A stretch of DNA of 22,650 bases from a virus, in the IMG/VR virus record IMGVR_UViG_3300028027_000253, positions 1-22,650 of that record; one strand, given 5' to 3'. Shown one piece after another: positions 6,731 through 12,235 of the stretch (within the stretch, counting starts at the first letter, position 1; the number at the start of each line of letters is the position of its first letter). The translations under genes were made by a program, and so were the position numbers. The notes beneath the pieces were generated by a model. It saw nothing but the letters and a program-made list of their open reading frames with translations. It did not search any database and was not told the origin of the DNA.

Positions 6731-7068
6731 CAGACGATGCAAAGCAGGAACACCAAATTAATGCGCTCAAGACGGCGCGTAAGGCTATCAATGGGTTATT
6801 AGATATATTGTCAGACCACAATCTCGATAGCGCGGAGGCTGGCCACGCGTTTGCAGCACTTCATGAAATAGGCACAGCACTCGCAGCACCGGTGCAAGCA
6901 ACCGGCCAACCCCATCTAGAAGCCCTCACAGCTGAGAACAAACGACTACGGGAAGCGTTGCAAGAAACGCGATGGGTATGGGAGAGGCACAAATATAACG
7001 GCGAGTTTACCCATTTTCTTGAGCAGCATATTTGCGCCGCACTGGACGCCCTTGGCTTTGAGATATAG
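6727..7068 (+). CDS. Hypothetical protein with C-terminal coiled coil
   Basis: 113 residues from ATG 6727 (ATGA overlap). It begins MTDDAKQ, like the next gene (MTDDLVQ) and the one at 7756 (MTDNN). Residues 15-50 form helices (ALKTARKAINGLLDILSDH), and LEALTAENKRLREALQETR (about 72-90) is a short leucine-zipper-like coil. It ends AALDALGFEI, matching the SGFEI near the end of the 7756 gene. This is the style of Ead/Ea22-like accessory proteins of temperate phages, whose roles are unknown. Confidence 0.65.
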   Translation: MTDDAKQEHQINALKTARKAINGLLDILSDHNLDSAEAGHAFAALHEIGTALAAPVQATGQPHLEALTAENKRLREALQETRWVWERHKYNGEFTHFLEQHICAALDALGFEI

Positions 7069-7081
7069 GAAATATAAGCAA

Positions 7082-7333
7082 ATGACAGACGATTTAGTGC
7101 AGCGGCTGCGCATCCGACCACTTAGTGTGTTGGTTAACCCAAATTCTATGTGCAGCGAAGCCGCCGACCGCATCGAAGCCCAAGCGGCGGAGATTGAGCG
7201 GCTGCGGGCCGAAGCAGAGGCGCATTACGACCGTGGCTATTACGATGGCAGCACACACCTGCTTCAACAGATTCAAAGTGCGATGGCCGACGAGATAAAG
7301 CAGCTACGCAAAGAACAGGAACAAAGCAAATGA
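7082..7333 (+). CDS. Ead-like small coiled-coil hypothetical protein
   Basis: 83 residues from ATG 7082. MTDDLVQRLR and later SEAADRIEAQAAEIERLRAE (about 35-55) match the common phage pattern in which a short N-terminal segment precedes an AADRIE...IERLRA coil (Ead/Ea22-like accessory proteins, unknown function). The coil continues to the C-terminus (IKQLRKEQEQ). A 17-base stretch coding the AAEIER part (7184-7200) recurs exactly at 8354-8370 in a later gene. The stop overlaps a tiny ORF (ATGA). Confidence 0.65.
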   Translation: MTDDLVQRLRIRPLSVLVNPNSMCSEAADRIEAQAAEIERLRAEAEAHYDRGYYDGSTHLLQQIQSAMADEIKQLRKEQEQSK

Positions 7334-7398
7334 TCCGTCGCATCATCGATTGGATTATAGCCCGCCTGTCCGAAGGCAAAAAGGATTGTGACCAATAA
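7330..7398 (+). CDS. Very small basic ORF (22 residues)
   Basis: ATG 7330 overlaps the upstream stop as ATGA. The product begins MIRRIIDWIIARLSEGKK, a basic amphipathic helix, and ends at TAA 7396-7398. It is too short to judge by homology. It could be a real coupled micropeptide or the remnant of a longer gene cut at the junction described at 7399-7416. Confidence 0.35.
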   Translation: MIRRIIDWIIARLSEGKKDCDQ

Positions 7399-7416
7399 TA
7401 AAAAACCCCCGGCGGA

Positions 7417-7581
7417 GTGTGCGCAGAGGAGCTAGACCTTGAATATACCGATGCCATGCGAAGGGCGTTTCAGCGCAATGTGCGAGATGCAGCTCTTAAC
7501 GCATTAACCACCCCAGAAGTAGGCCAACCTTGGCTGCGGACTTATGACGAACATTTGAAAGGGAAACCAAATGACGATTGA
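7417..7581 (+). CDS. Small hypothetical protein, possibly 5'-truncated
   Basis: The frame is open from 7402. Starts available are GTG 7417 (54 residues) or ATG 7456 (41 residues), and neither has a convincing ribosome-binding site. The sequence includes EELDLEYTDAMRRAFQRNVRDAAL in two parts, followed by a proline-containing tail, and looks like genuine coding sequence. It overlaps the next gene by 11 bases. It may be the 3' remainder of a longer gene whose start was lost at the A/C-rich junction just upstream. Confidence 0.4.
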   Translation: MCAEELDLEYTDAMRRAFQRNVRDAALNALTTPEVGQPWLRTYDEHLKGKPNDD

Positions 7582-7759
7582 TATAAAGCTAGATATAAAT
7601 CAGCTGGACGACATTGTTCGCATATGGCTGAAGGAAACACTCAAGACGGTCGAGAACAACTTCTCCTATCACTACGTCCATCCCGATGATGTTAAGCAAT
7701 ACAAGAAAGACATCAAGGCGCTTAAGCGGATCTTGGACTATATAGGGGAGGGCGAATGA
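7571..7759 (+). CDS. Small acidic hypothetical phage protein
   Basis: 62 residues from ATG 7571. The pattern IKLDINQLDDIVRIWLKETLKTV then PDDVKQYKKDIKALKRILDYIG matches a widespread small phage protein type (L-D-D-I-V...L-K then a C-terminal K/R-rich helix) with no known function. It starts inside the upstream frame, and its stop is joined to the following ATG (ATGA at 7756). Confidence 0.65.
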   Translation: MTIDIKLDINQLDDIVRIWLKETLKTVENNFSYHYVHPDDVKQYKKDIKALKRILDYIGEGE

Positions 7760-7908
7760 CAGACAACAATTACCAAAAACTTCCATTAAATGAAAGTTTC
7801 GAGCGCGTTGTAAAGGTGGCTGAAGAGCGTGCTGCTTTTAACGCTGGCATTGAAGCCGCCGCACTGGAATATAGTGGCTTTGAGATAAGGGAGAAGAACG
7901 ATGGCTGA
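7756..7908 (+). CDS. Small hypothetical protein with GIEAAA motif
   Basis: 50 residues from ATG 7756 to TGA 7906-7908. The product has FERVVKVAEERAAFNAGIEAAALEYSGFEI split over its middle and end. The A-G-I-E-A-A-A element recurs in the next gene (YDAGIEAAANALE), and the SGFEI end resembles the LGFEI end of the 6727 gene. It is probably a shuffled or shortened member of the local Ead-like set. It overlaps the next gene start by 8 bases. Confidence 0.55.
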   Translation: MTDNNYQKLPLNESFERVVKVAEERAAFNAGIEAAALEYSGFEIREKNDG

Positions 7909-8755
7909 ATACGGACGCATACACACAGACGGCAGCCGCTCCGGTGGGCAGCCTGTGCAGAGCGATGCAGAACGGGTGGCTAGGGCGCTGGCTCAGGCTG
8001 ACGGTATTGAGATTTGTAGCGATGCCACTTACGCGCTTTCATCTTATGGCCACAAAGCCCAAGCAGCACTATCAGCCCTACGCCAGCCCACACAGAGCAG
8101 TGTGGCAGCGGCTGGCCCTGACCGCATTGGTGGGGGTGGCGGCTTGCCGTGCGGTGTCGTGGGCGTTGCTACACAGAGCGATGCTGATTTGCTTGAGGAA
8201 ATGCGCTTCACATACGAAACCGTTTGCTCCGAGGGCTACAACGACACTGATTACACCGAAGACCTTGATTTTGAGATTGAGGCAAGGGGTTGGGAAGCTG
8301 CTTTTGCGGTCGCTGTAGCTAAGTTACGCCAGCCCACACAGAGCGATGCGCTTGCGGCGGAGATTGAGCGACTCAAAAATAAACTGTCAGTGGAAACTGA
8401 GCCGTCCCCTTACTGCCCTATCTGTGGTTCTTGCGGAGATGAAGGGTGTTGCGGGTCAAAGCGGTGTATGTATCCCGCATCCGAATGGCAGTCAGGTTAT
8501 GATGCTGGCATCGAAGCCGCCGCAAATGCGTTAGAAACCGACGCCAAGAAGTGCGACTGCTTTGCCTACGAAGAAAACGAGTGCGCCTGTGGGTCGTGGG
8601 CTGATTACAAGATGATCACATCAGCGAGGGCTGTCGAGATTGTCCGTAACCTTACCAACCTCCAACGCCCAAGCCCTGAGCGCATCAAGCTGGGCGTAGG
8701 CGTCAGCGACTATTTCGAGATCGGCAACAGGAACGATGGCCGTTTCGGTTCCTGA
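7901..8755 (+). CDS. Ead/Ea22-like mosaic protein with repeated QPTQSDA linkers
   Basis: 284 residues from ATG 7901 (GGGAG upstream at 7888-7892). It is built of short helical modules joined by near-identical linkers: QPVQSDAE (about 17-24), LRQPTQSS (about 60-67), ATQSDAD and LRQPTQSDA (about 143-151). Modules include an ARALAQADGIEICSDATYALS segment, an AAEIERLKNKL coil, a Cys-rich part (CPICGSCGDEGCCGSKRC), YDAGIEAAANALE and another Cys cluster (CDCFAYEENECACG). No enzyme domain is recognised; the cysteines could bind zinc. The last 45 codons lie opposite the Rz and Rz1 genes, an unusual overlap. Function unknown; accessory early-region protein by position. Confidence 0.6.
   Translation: MAEYGRIHTDGSRSGGQPVQSDAERVARALAQADGIEICSDATYALSSYGHKAQAALSALRQPTQSSVAAAGPDRIGGGGGLPCGVVGVATQSDADLLEEMRFTYETVCSEGYNDTDYTEDLDFEIEARGWEAAFAVAVAKLRQPTQSDALAAEIERLKNKLSVETEPSPYCPICGSCGDEGCCGSKRCMYPASEWQSGYDAGIEAAANALETDAKKCDCFAYEENECACGSWADYKMITSARAVEIVRNLTNLQRPSPERIKLGVGVSDYFEIGNRNDGRFGS
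8079..8098 (+). repeat. 20-base direct repeat, copy 1
   Basis: This 20-base stretch coding LRQPTQS is identical to 8325-8344. A shorter related copy lies near 8170-8184. They mark module boundaries within the mosaic gene. Confidence 0.8.
8325..8344 (+). repeat. 20-base direct repeat, copy 2
   Basis: Exact copy of 8079-8098, 246 bases apart, in the same reading frame. Confidence 0.8.
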
Positions 8756-9118
8756 CACAACTTCACCGGGCACTGGGGCGACTTCGCTTGCTCCGGTGCT
8801 ACTGGTATGACCTTTATTGGCTTGTTTACGCATCCACTCAGACAGAGCCACGCGGTTATCAGCAATACGTCTTTCATAATCGGATTCTGCCTTTTCTGAT
8901 ATAATGGCGTAATCACGCTCAATCTGCGCAACCCTCGCCTTGTTGATTTGTGTAGCCGCAACCTGTGCAACCTCATACTGCGCCACAGTCTTTTCAGACG
9001 CTATGTAGCGTTTCTCCCAGTGCCTTGCGCTTTGCCACTGCACTGCCGCCAGAAGGGCAAATATGACTCCGATAGCATATGGCGCTAGGCGAAGATATGG
9101 GATGAACCTAGTTAGCAT
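8621..9118 (-). CDS. Rz: Inner-membrane spanin (Rz-like)
   Basis: About 165 residues from ATG 9118, whose start overlaps the upstream stop by 11 bases. ATG 9136 would add six residues and is also possible. One N-terminal membrane segment (LAPYAIGVIFALLAAVQW) is followed by a long periplasmic helical part rich in A, E, R and K (YIASEKTVAQYEVAQVAATQ ... ERDYAIISEKAESDYERRIADNR). The C-terminal helix VADAYAQLDALRAWALEVGKV is typical of Rz proteins. Known Rz joins an outer-membrane Rz1 lipoprotein to fuse the membranes in the last step of Gram-negative lysis. Rz1 is nested inside in another frame, as in lambda. The last 135 bases lie opposite the convergent early gene. Confidence 0.82.
   Translation of the reverse strand: MLTRFIPYLRLAPYAIGVIFALLAAVQWQSARHWEKRYIASEKTVAQYEVAQVAATQINKARVAQIERDYAIISEKAESDYERRIADNRVALSEWMRKQANKGHTSSTGASEVAPVPGEVVSGTETAIVPVADLEIVADAYAQLDALRAWALEVGKVTDNLDSPR
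8710..8877 (-). CDS. Rz1: Outer-membrane spanin lipoprotein nested in Rz
   Basis: 55 residues from ATG 8877, entirely inside Rz in a different frame. MKDVLLITAWLCLSGC is a short signal peptide ending in an LSGC lipobox, with Cys16 as the lipidated residue. The mature part of 39 residues is short and proline-containing (KPIKVIPVAPEQAKSPQCP...), as expected of an o-spanin. A longer same-frame ORF to 8976 exists, but its N-terminus is arginine-rich and not a signal peptide. The ribosome-binding site is weak, as is usual for embedded Rz1 genes. It acts with Rz at the outer membrane during lysis. Confidence 0.75.
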   Translation of the reverse strand: MKDVLLITAWLCLSGCVNKPIKVIPVAPEQAKSPQCPVKLCQEPKRPSFLLPISK

Positions 9119-9362
9119 CAGTGATCTCAATTCCATCTTTGCCAGCCTTGATGCTTCTTTTCACAAACAAGGCAGTAAACGCAGTCAGGCCAAGCAGTAT
9201 CTGCGCATGAGCAGCCAGTGCGAGGTAGAAGCTGTACGTTGCGTTTCCCTTTACTATGTAGACGCCGACAGCAGCAAAGATTGTCATAATGCCACAGCCG
9301 CCAAGCAATGCGCCAAAGGCAGCGGCCCTGCGTCCGTTTGGTGTCCACAGTAGACTAATCAT
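9108..9362 (-). CDS. Small membrane protein, holin-like
   Basis: 84 residues from ATG 9362, which overlaps the endolysin stop (ATGA) and follows GGAGG by 6 bases. An in-frame TTG at 9368 abuts that site and is unlikely to be used. There are two hydrophobic segments: AAAFGALLGGCGIMTIFAAVGVYIV (about 13-37) and YSFYLALAAHAQILLGLTAFTALFV (about 44-68). The C-terminus is charged (KRSIKAGKDGIEITDAN). Size, topology and the place between endolysin and Rz fit a holin or holin partner. A second candidate holin is encoded upstream at 11146, so which one sets lysis timing is unknown. Confidence 0.7.
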   Translation of the reverse strand: MISLLWTPNGRRAAAFGALLGGCGIMTIFAAVGVYIVKGNATYSFYLALAAHAQILLGLTAFTALFVKRSIKAGKDGIEITDAN

Positions 9363-9961
9363 TCCCAACCTCCGTCAATCAAAGCCGACTGGAACTGCAT
9401 GGCGTACTTGGCAATTAATGCAGCCTTGTCCATGCCGTTTATGATGCGCCGAGCGGCTTGGTACTCCGCCTCAGTGGCCGATCTAGTTGATGGCAAATAA
9501 TCCTTGAATGCCTTGCCTGTGAACCAGCCGTCCTTCATGCCCTCGCGCATAATCCGCGCTGCCACATCCTTGTTCATGGCGGCGTATGGCGTCTCCACCA
9601 AGTTCATGCCCAACTTATCGCCAGCCCGCTTATAGTTGGATCGCCAAGTTAGCTGGACGTAGCCACGGCCACAAAATTTAACCCCATCGCCGGGATGGAT
9701 GTTGCCATTGCGCTTTGCCAAATCCGGCCTCGCGCCTTCGATGTCGTACATCCGGTGGAAATACTTATCGCCGCCATACTCCTTGATCGGCTGCATGGTG
9801 TGCGCCGTTTCATGGTAGGCCGTGGCCAGAGCATAAGCAGTCCAAGGCAATGGCAAGCCCGCACATGCCTCCAGAATTGCCGTTGTGCCTGTGACCTCGT
9901 TGTCGTCTAATGTTGGAGCCATGATGGTGGAGCGCAACTTGTCAAAAAATACTTTGTTCAT
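9359..9961 (-). CDS. Endolysin, GH19 chitinase/muramidase-like
   Basis: 200 residues. ATG 9961 overlaps the upstream stop (ATGA) with GGAGG 7 bases before it. Motifs of the GH19-type phage lysins are ALATAYHETAHTM with catalytic Glu51, PIKEYGG with a second acidic residue Glu61, PGDGVKFCGRGYVQLT (about 90-105) and the following W-R-S-N-Y. The length is normal for a single-domain lysin. No signal peptide or membrane anchor is seen, so export must depend on a holin. Enzymes of this group cut the glycan strands of peptidoglycan. The gene is followed by a small membrane protein and spanins, forming the lysis block. Confidence 0.88.
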   Translation of the reverse strand: MNKVFFDKLRSTIMAPTLDDNEVTGTTAILEACAGLPLPWTAYALATAYHETAHTMQPIKEYGGDKYFHRMYDIEGARPDLAKRNGNIHPGDGVKFCGRGYVQLTWRSNYKRAGDKLGMNLVETPYAAMNKDVAARIMREGMKDGWFTGKAFKDYLPSTRSATEAEYQAARRIINGMDKAALIAKYAMQFQSALIDGGWE

Positions 9962-11136
9962 TCTGAGTCCTCCAGCATTTCAGTTGTAATCATTACACGG
10001 CCAACAGCACCATATTTCTTGTGGTACGTTATAGCCCAAGCCGCACGGTCTGAAATCCAGCCACCACGGGCTGCATAGGCATCCCTAGCAGATAGTGTAG
10101 GGTGTTGCACAATTGTCACACCATTATATTCTTTCTCATCCCTGCTATGACGGTGCCCGCAATGAATTTCGCGCCGAGTAGTCCTGCCCCATTCTTGCGG
10201 AAACTGTGCCGCAAACAGCAGCGGTAGGCTCTCATTCTTGACCTTGTGGCCGTGATGAACGCCAAGCATAGTGGCCCCCCATTCCAGCACATAGAATGGC
10301 AATACGCTGTCATTGACAATGACGCGAGGCTCTTCTTCGTAATGTACCGCGAACAGGTCTGACAGCCATCCGGCGCTTTCTTCGTCGTGGTTGCCCTCAG
10401 CGATAATCAAACGAACCTCTTGATGGCGCTCCAAGCATATCGCCACCAGCGAGCGGATGATGCGGATCGCAGAGCGCCGTATCTTAGGGAAGCGACTGTC
10501 AGCATCCAAAACGTGCTTTGACGCTGGCGTTACAGGCGTCTTGCCATCCGTATGCAGGAAGTCGCCTTGGATATTGAGTATACATGTGTGTGCATTTGGG
10601 CTTTGATTGACCATCTGTATCAGCGCAGCCAGAATCGTTTTCTCTGCGATGGCTAGGTTCCAATCGCTGCCGCCCTCTTTATGCCACGCCAACATTCCAA
10701 GGTGGTAATCAGTGAATGTGTAAAGGTTGCACAGATGCTCCTCAGAGGCCGCTGGAGCAAGGATAGGGATGGTCGGCTGTATCTCATCCTTAAAGCCATC
10801 AATTGCCTCTTTCATGGCGTCCACCAGTGCCTGATGGCTCAGTGACGCCTTAACCCACTGACCAGTAGGCTTGCCTTCTTTGTTATAGTAGGTCGATACC
10901 CCTTTTGCGGTATAGCCATCCGGCACAGGACGTGTGAAGTCATGATCCGGCGAGTAGCCCATCTTAGCCGCCTTGCGCTTAACGTCGATAAACGTCTCGC
11001 TGGCTGCGCCTTTGTTTAACCCCAATTCAAGCGATGCGTCCTTAGCACTGCCCAGACGGTCTATTGCCTCAAGGATTTGTCTCTGACGCGGCGTACAGAA
11101 TTGAAATAAATTCGTATCGATTTTTAATGGAGGCAT
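9958..11136 (-). CDS. HTH-containing calcineurin-like metallophosphoesterase
   Basis: 392 residues. ATG 11136 follows AAGGA by about 7 bases. The N-terminal 60 residues (TPRQRQILEAIDRLGSAKDA, LELGLNKGAASETFIDVKRK) look like a helix-turn-helix. The phosphoesterase core follows with metal-binding motifs F-T-D-Y-H-L (about 141), GDFLHTDG (about 190), GNHDEE (about 248), HHGH (about 293) and HCGHRHS (about 325). All five blocks are present, so it should be active on phosphodiesters. Proteins with this HTH-plus-phosphoesterase layout occur in many siphophages with no settled role; nuclease or cyclic-nucleotide cleavage are possibilities. Its place between a holin-like gene and the endolysin is unusual. 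It overlaps the endolysin start (ATGA). Confidence 0.85.
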   Translation of the reverse strand: MPPLKIDTNLFQFCTPRQRQILEAIDRLGSAKDASLELGLNKGAASETFIDVKRKAAKMGYSPDHDFTRPVPDGYTAKGVSTYYNKEGKPTGQWVKASLSHQALVDAMKEAIDGFKDEIQPTIPILAPAASEEHLCNLYTFTDYHLGMLAWHKEGGSDWNLAIAEKTILAALIQMVNQSPNAHTCILNIQGDFLHTDGKTPVTPASKHVLDADSRFPKIRRSAIRIIRSLVAICLERHQEVRLIIAEGNHDEESAGWLSDLFAVHYEEEPRVIVNDSVLPFYVLEWGATMLGVHHGHKVKNESLPLLFAAQFPQEWGRTTRREIHCGHRHSRDEKEYNGVTIVQHPTLSARDAYAARGGWISDRAAWAITYHKKYGAVGRVMITTEMLEDSE

Positions 11137-11145
11137 GGTCCATCC

Positions 11146-11346
11146 TTAATCTTTTGGCAAGCGCCCCCCTGAGAGCCTTGCTTCAAACCAATCGTATATT
11201 CGTAGGCTCATCCATACTATTGTGAGTAAAGATGCAAGTGGGGGGAGGATTTGCACCAATGTGCCAAACGCCGCCACAACCGCAACACCATCAGCGATGT
11301 GCTTCACGTTGTCCCCCAAATAATTTAAGATCGAATGGACGCTCAT
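11146..11346 (-). CDS. Putative holin (two membrane segments)
   Basis: 66 residues from ATG 11346 (MSVHSILNYLGDNVKHIADG). A GTG at 11397 would add 17 residues. The protein has a first hydrophobic segment GVAVVAAFGTLVQILPPLASLL and a second LTIVWMSLRIYDWFEARL, ending in a basic tail. The pattern with QILPPLASLLTIVW...RIYDW is common in small phage holins. The ATG has no ribosome-binding site of its own but overlaps the stop of a 10-codon ORF that has one. It opens the lysis block, separated from the endolysin by the metallophosphoesterase gene. Holin function is by family resemblance; the start is uncertain. Confidence 0.65.
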   Translation of the reverse strand: MSVHSILNYLGDNVKHIADGVAVVAAFGTLVQILPPLASLLTIVWMSLRIYDWFEARLSGGRLPKD

Positions 11347-11375
11347 GTTTTTATCAAATGGCAAATGAAAAACAT
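11343..11375 (-). CDS. Ten-residue leader ORF before the holin-like gene
   Basis: ATG 11375 is preceded by AAGGGGG 5 bases away, the strongest ribosome-binding site in this stretch. The product is MFFICHLIKT and the stop overlaps the holin-like ATG (ATGA). This looks like a translational coupling leader, though the GTG 11397 reading of the holin gene runs through the same bases in another frame. Confidence 0.35.
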   Translation of the reverse strand: MFFICHLIKT

Positions 11376-11422
11376 AAGTACCCCCTTTGTCTGACACTTA
11401 TCACTTTATTGCGTCAATGCCA

Positions 11423-11459
11423 ACCGCCATTCGATATGGTTTAGCTACCGAATGGCGGT
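11423..11459. repeat. Perfect 11-bp inverted repeat between tail and lysis genes
   Basis: The arms at 11423-11433 (ACCGCCATTCG) and 11449-11459 are exact reverse complements, separated by 15 bases. It lies in the short gap after the gene ending at 11472 (- strand). No T-run follows on either strand, so it is not a standard intrinsic terminator. It could be an mRNA-stabilising or attenuating hairpin, or a protein-binding palindrome. Confidence 0.7.
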
Positions 11460-11471
11460 GTGTGGCGGACA

Positions 11472-11849
11472 TTACTCCGTTGGGACTTCTGGCTCTTCAA
11501 CAGCCACTGGCGCTGGTTTGAATTGCGGAAGCGGCTCCGGTGCATCTTGAACGGTCTCGCCGCGCAGAAAGCTACCGATCTTCGCGCCACGTTGGTTCTC
11601 ACGGAAACCATAGAAGCCATTGGCTGTGACAAAAGCCGCAACGTCGGCTGCTTTCTCGCGGCTCGCTTGCAAGAACTCCGTCGAACGTGCGTACACAAAC
11701 TCAGCAAAGTAAGCTGACGCCTCTGGCGCTACGGGTGAAGTTATCACCTTAATGAAACCATCCTTGGTCTCAGTGTCCAAGCGGTTTGCTTCAGCAGCGA
11801 AAACTTCAAGCATAATAGTGTTTGAAGTTGAAAAATCATTAACGTCCAT
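11472..11849 (-). CDS. Hypothetical protein downstream of the tail hub
   Basis: 125 residues from ATG 11849, with AAGGAAGAA just upstream. A longer frame to 12008 overlaps the chaperone gene and lacks a site. The N-terminal two thirds are helical and acidic (TIMLEVFAAEANRLDTETKDG, then FVYARSTEFLQASREKAADVAAFV). The tail is Pro/Glu/Val-rich low complexity (PAPVAVEEPEVPTE). No family recognised. Its position last in the tail block, beside an assembly chaperone, suggests a small virion-assembly or adhesin-related protein, which is inference. Confidence 0.6.
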   Translation of the reverse strand: MDVNDFSTSNTIMLEVFAAEANRLDTETKDGFIKVITSPVAPEASAYFAEFVYARSTEFLQASREKAADVAAFVTANGFYGFRENQRGAKIGSFLRGETVQDAPEPLPQFKPAPVAVEEPEVPTE

Positions 11850-11862
11850 CTTGTTCTTCCTT

Positions 11863-12234
11863 CTACTTGCCGAACGTCGGCTTTTCCGGCCATTCGGGAT
11901 TAAATGGGTCGGCATTGTCTGGCAAATCACGAAGGGCTTGACGGTATGCTTTCCAAGCGCCCTGCTCTTCGTCAGGTCTTTCATACAGTGGCGGGTAATC
12001 ACATTCAAGTAATCTGCGATTACGCTCCTGCTTCAAGCAGTGAATGGCGTAATCAACAGATGGCAACCAACTGAGGGTTTCGACATCAAATGTCTCCGCC
12101 TGCGGGTCACCATGTCGTTCCACCTTAATCTTGGTGCAGCGTTTGGAATCTTCAGACCAACGCGGTGCTTCGCCATCTTCGCAAAGCACCTGTTCAATCA
12201 CGCAGCCTGATTTATGTGATAACCAGTATTCCAT
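11863..12234 (-). CDS. Tail assembly chaperone-like protein (Phage_TAC type)
   Basis: 123 residues from ATG 12234, starting two bases after the hub stop region. The C-terminal half, with LKQERNRRLLECDYPPL ... WKAYRQALRDLPDNADPFNPEWPEKP, is the clear signature of the small phage tail assembly chaperone domain found next to tail fibre or hub genes (R-N-x-L-L..D ... Y-R-Q-A-L-R-D-L-P ... W-P). The N-terminal half (CVIEQVLCEDGEAPRWSEDSKRC) is variable. Known relatives help fold or assemble adhesin-type tail proteins, so the partner here is probably the giant hub just upstream. Confidence 0.82.
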   Translation of the reverse strand: MEYWLSHKSGCVIEQVLCEDGEAPRWSEDSKRCTKIKVERHGDPQAETFDVETLSWLPSVDYAIHCLKQERNRRLLECDYPPLYERPDEEQGAWKAYRQALRDLPDNADPFNPEWPEKPTFGK

Positions 12235-12235
12235 C

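Noticed and set aside
8878-8976. Longer form of Rz1 with 33 extra residues
   Set aside because: The extension is arginine-rich and would spoil the lipoprotein signal peptide that begins exactly at ATG 8877.
11850-12008. Longer start for the 125-residue protein after the chaperone
   Set aside because: The added sequence is basic, lies inside the chaperone gene, and the ribosome-binding site stands before ATG 11849.
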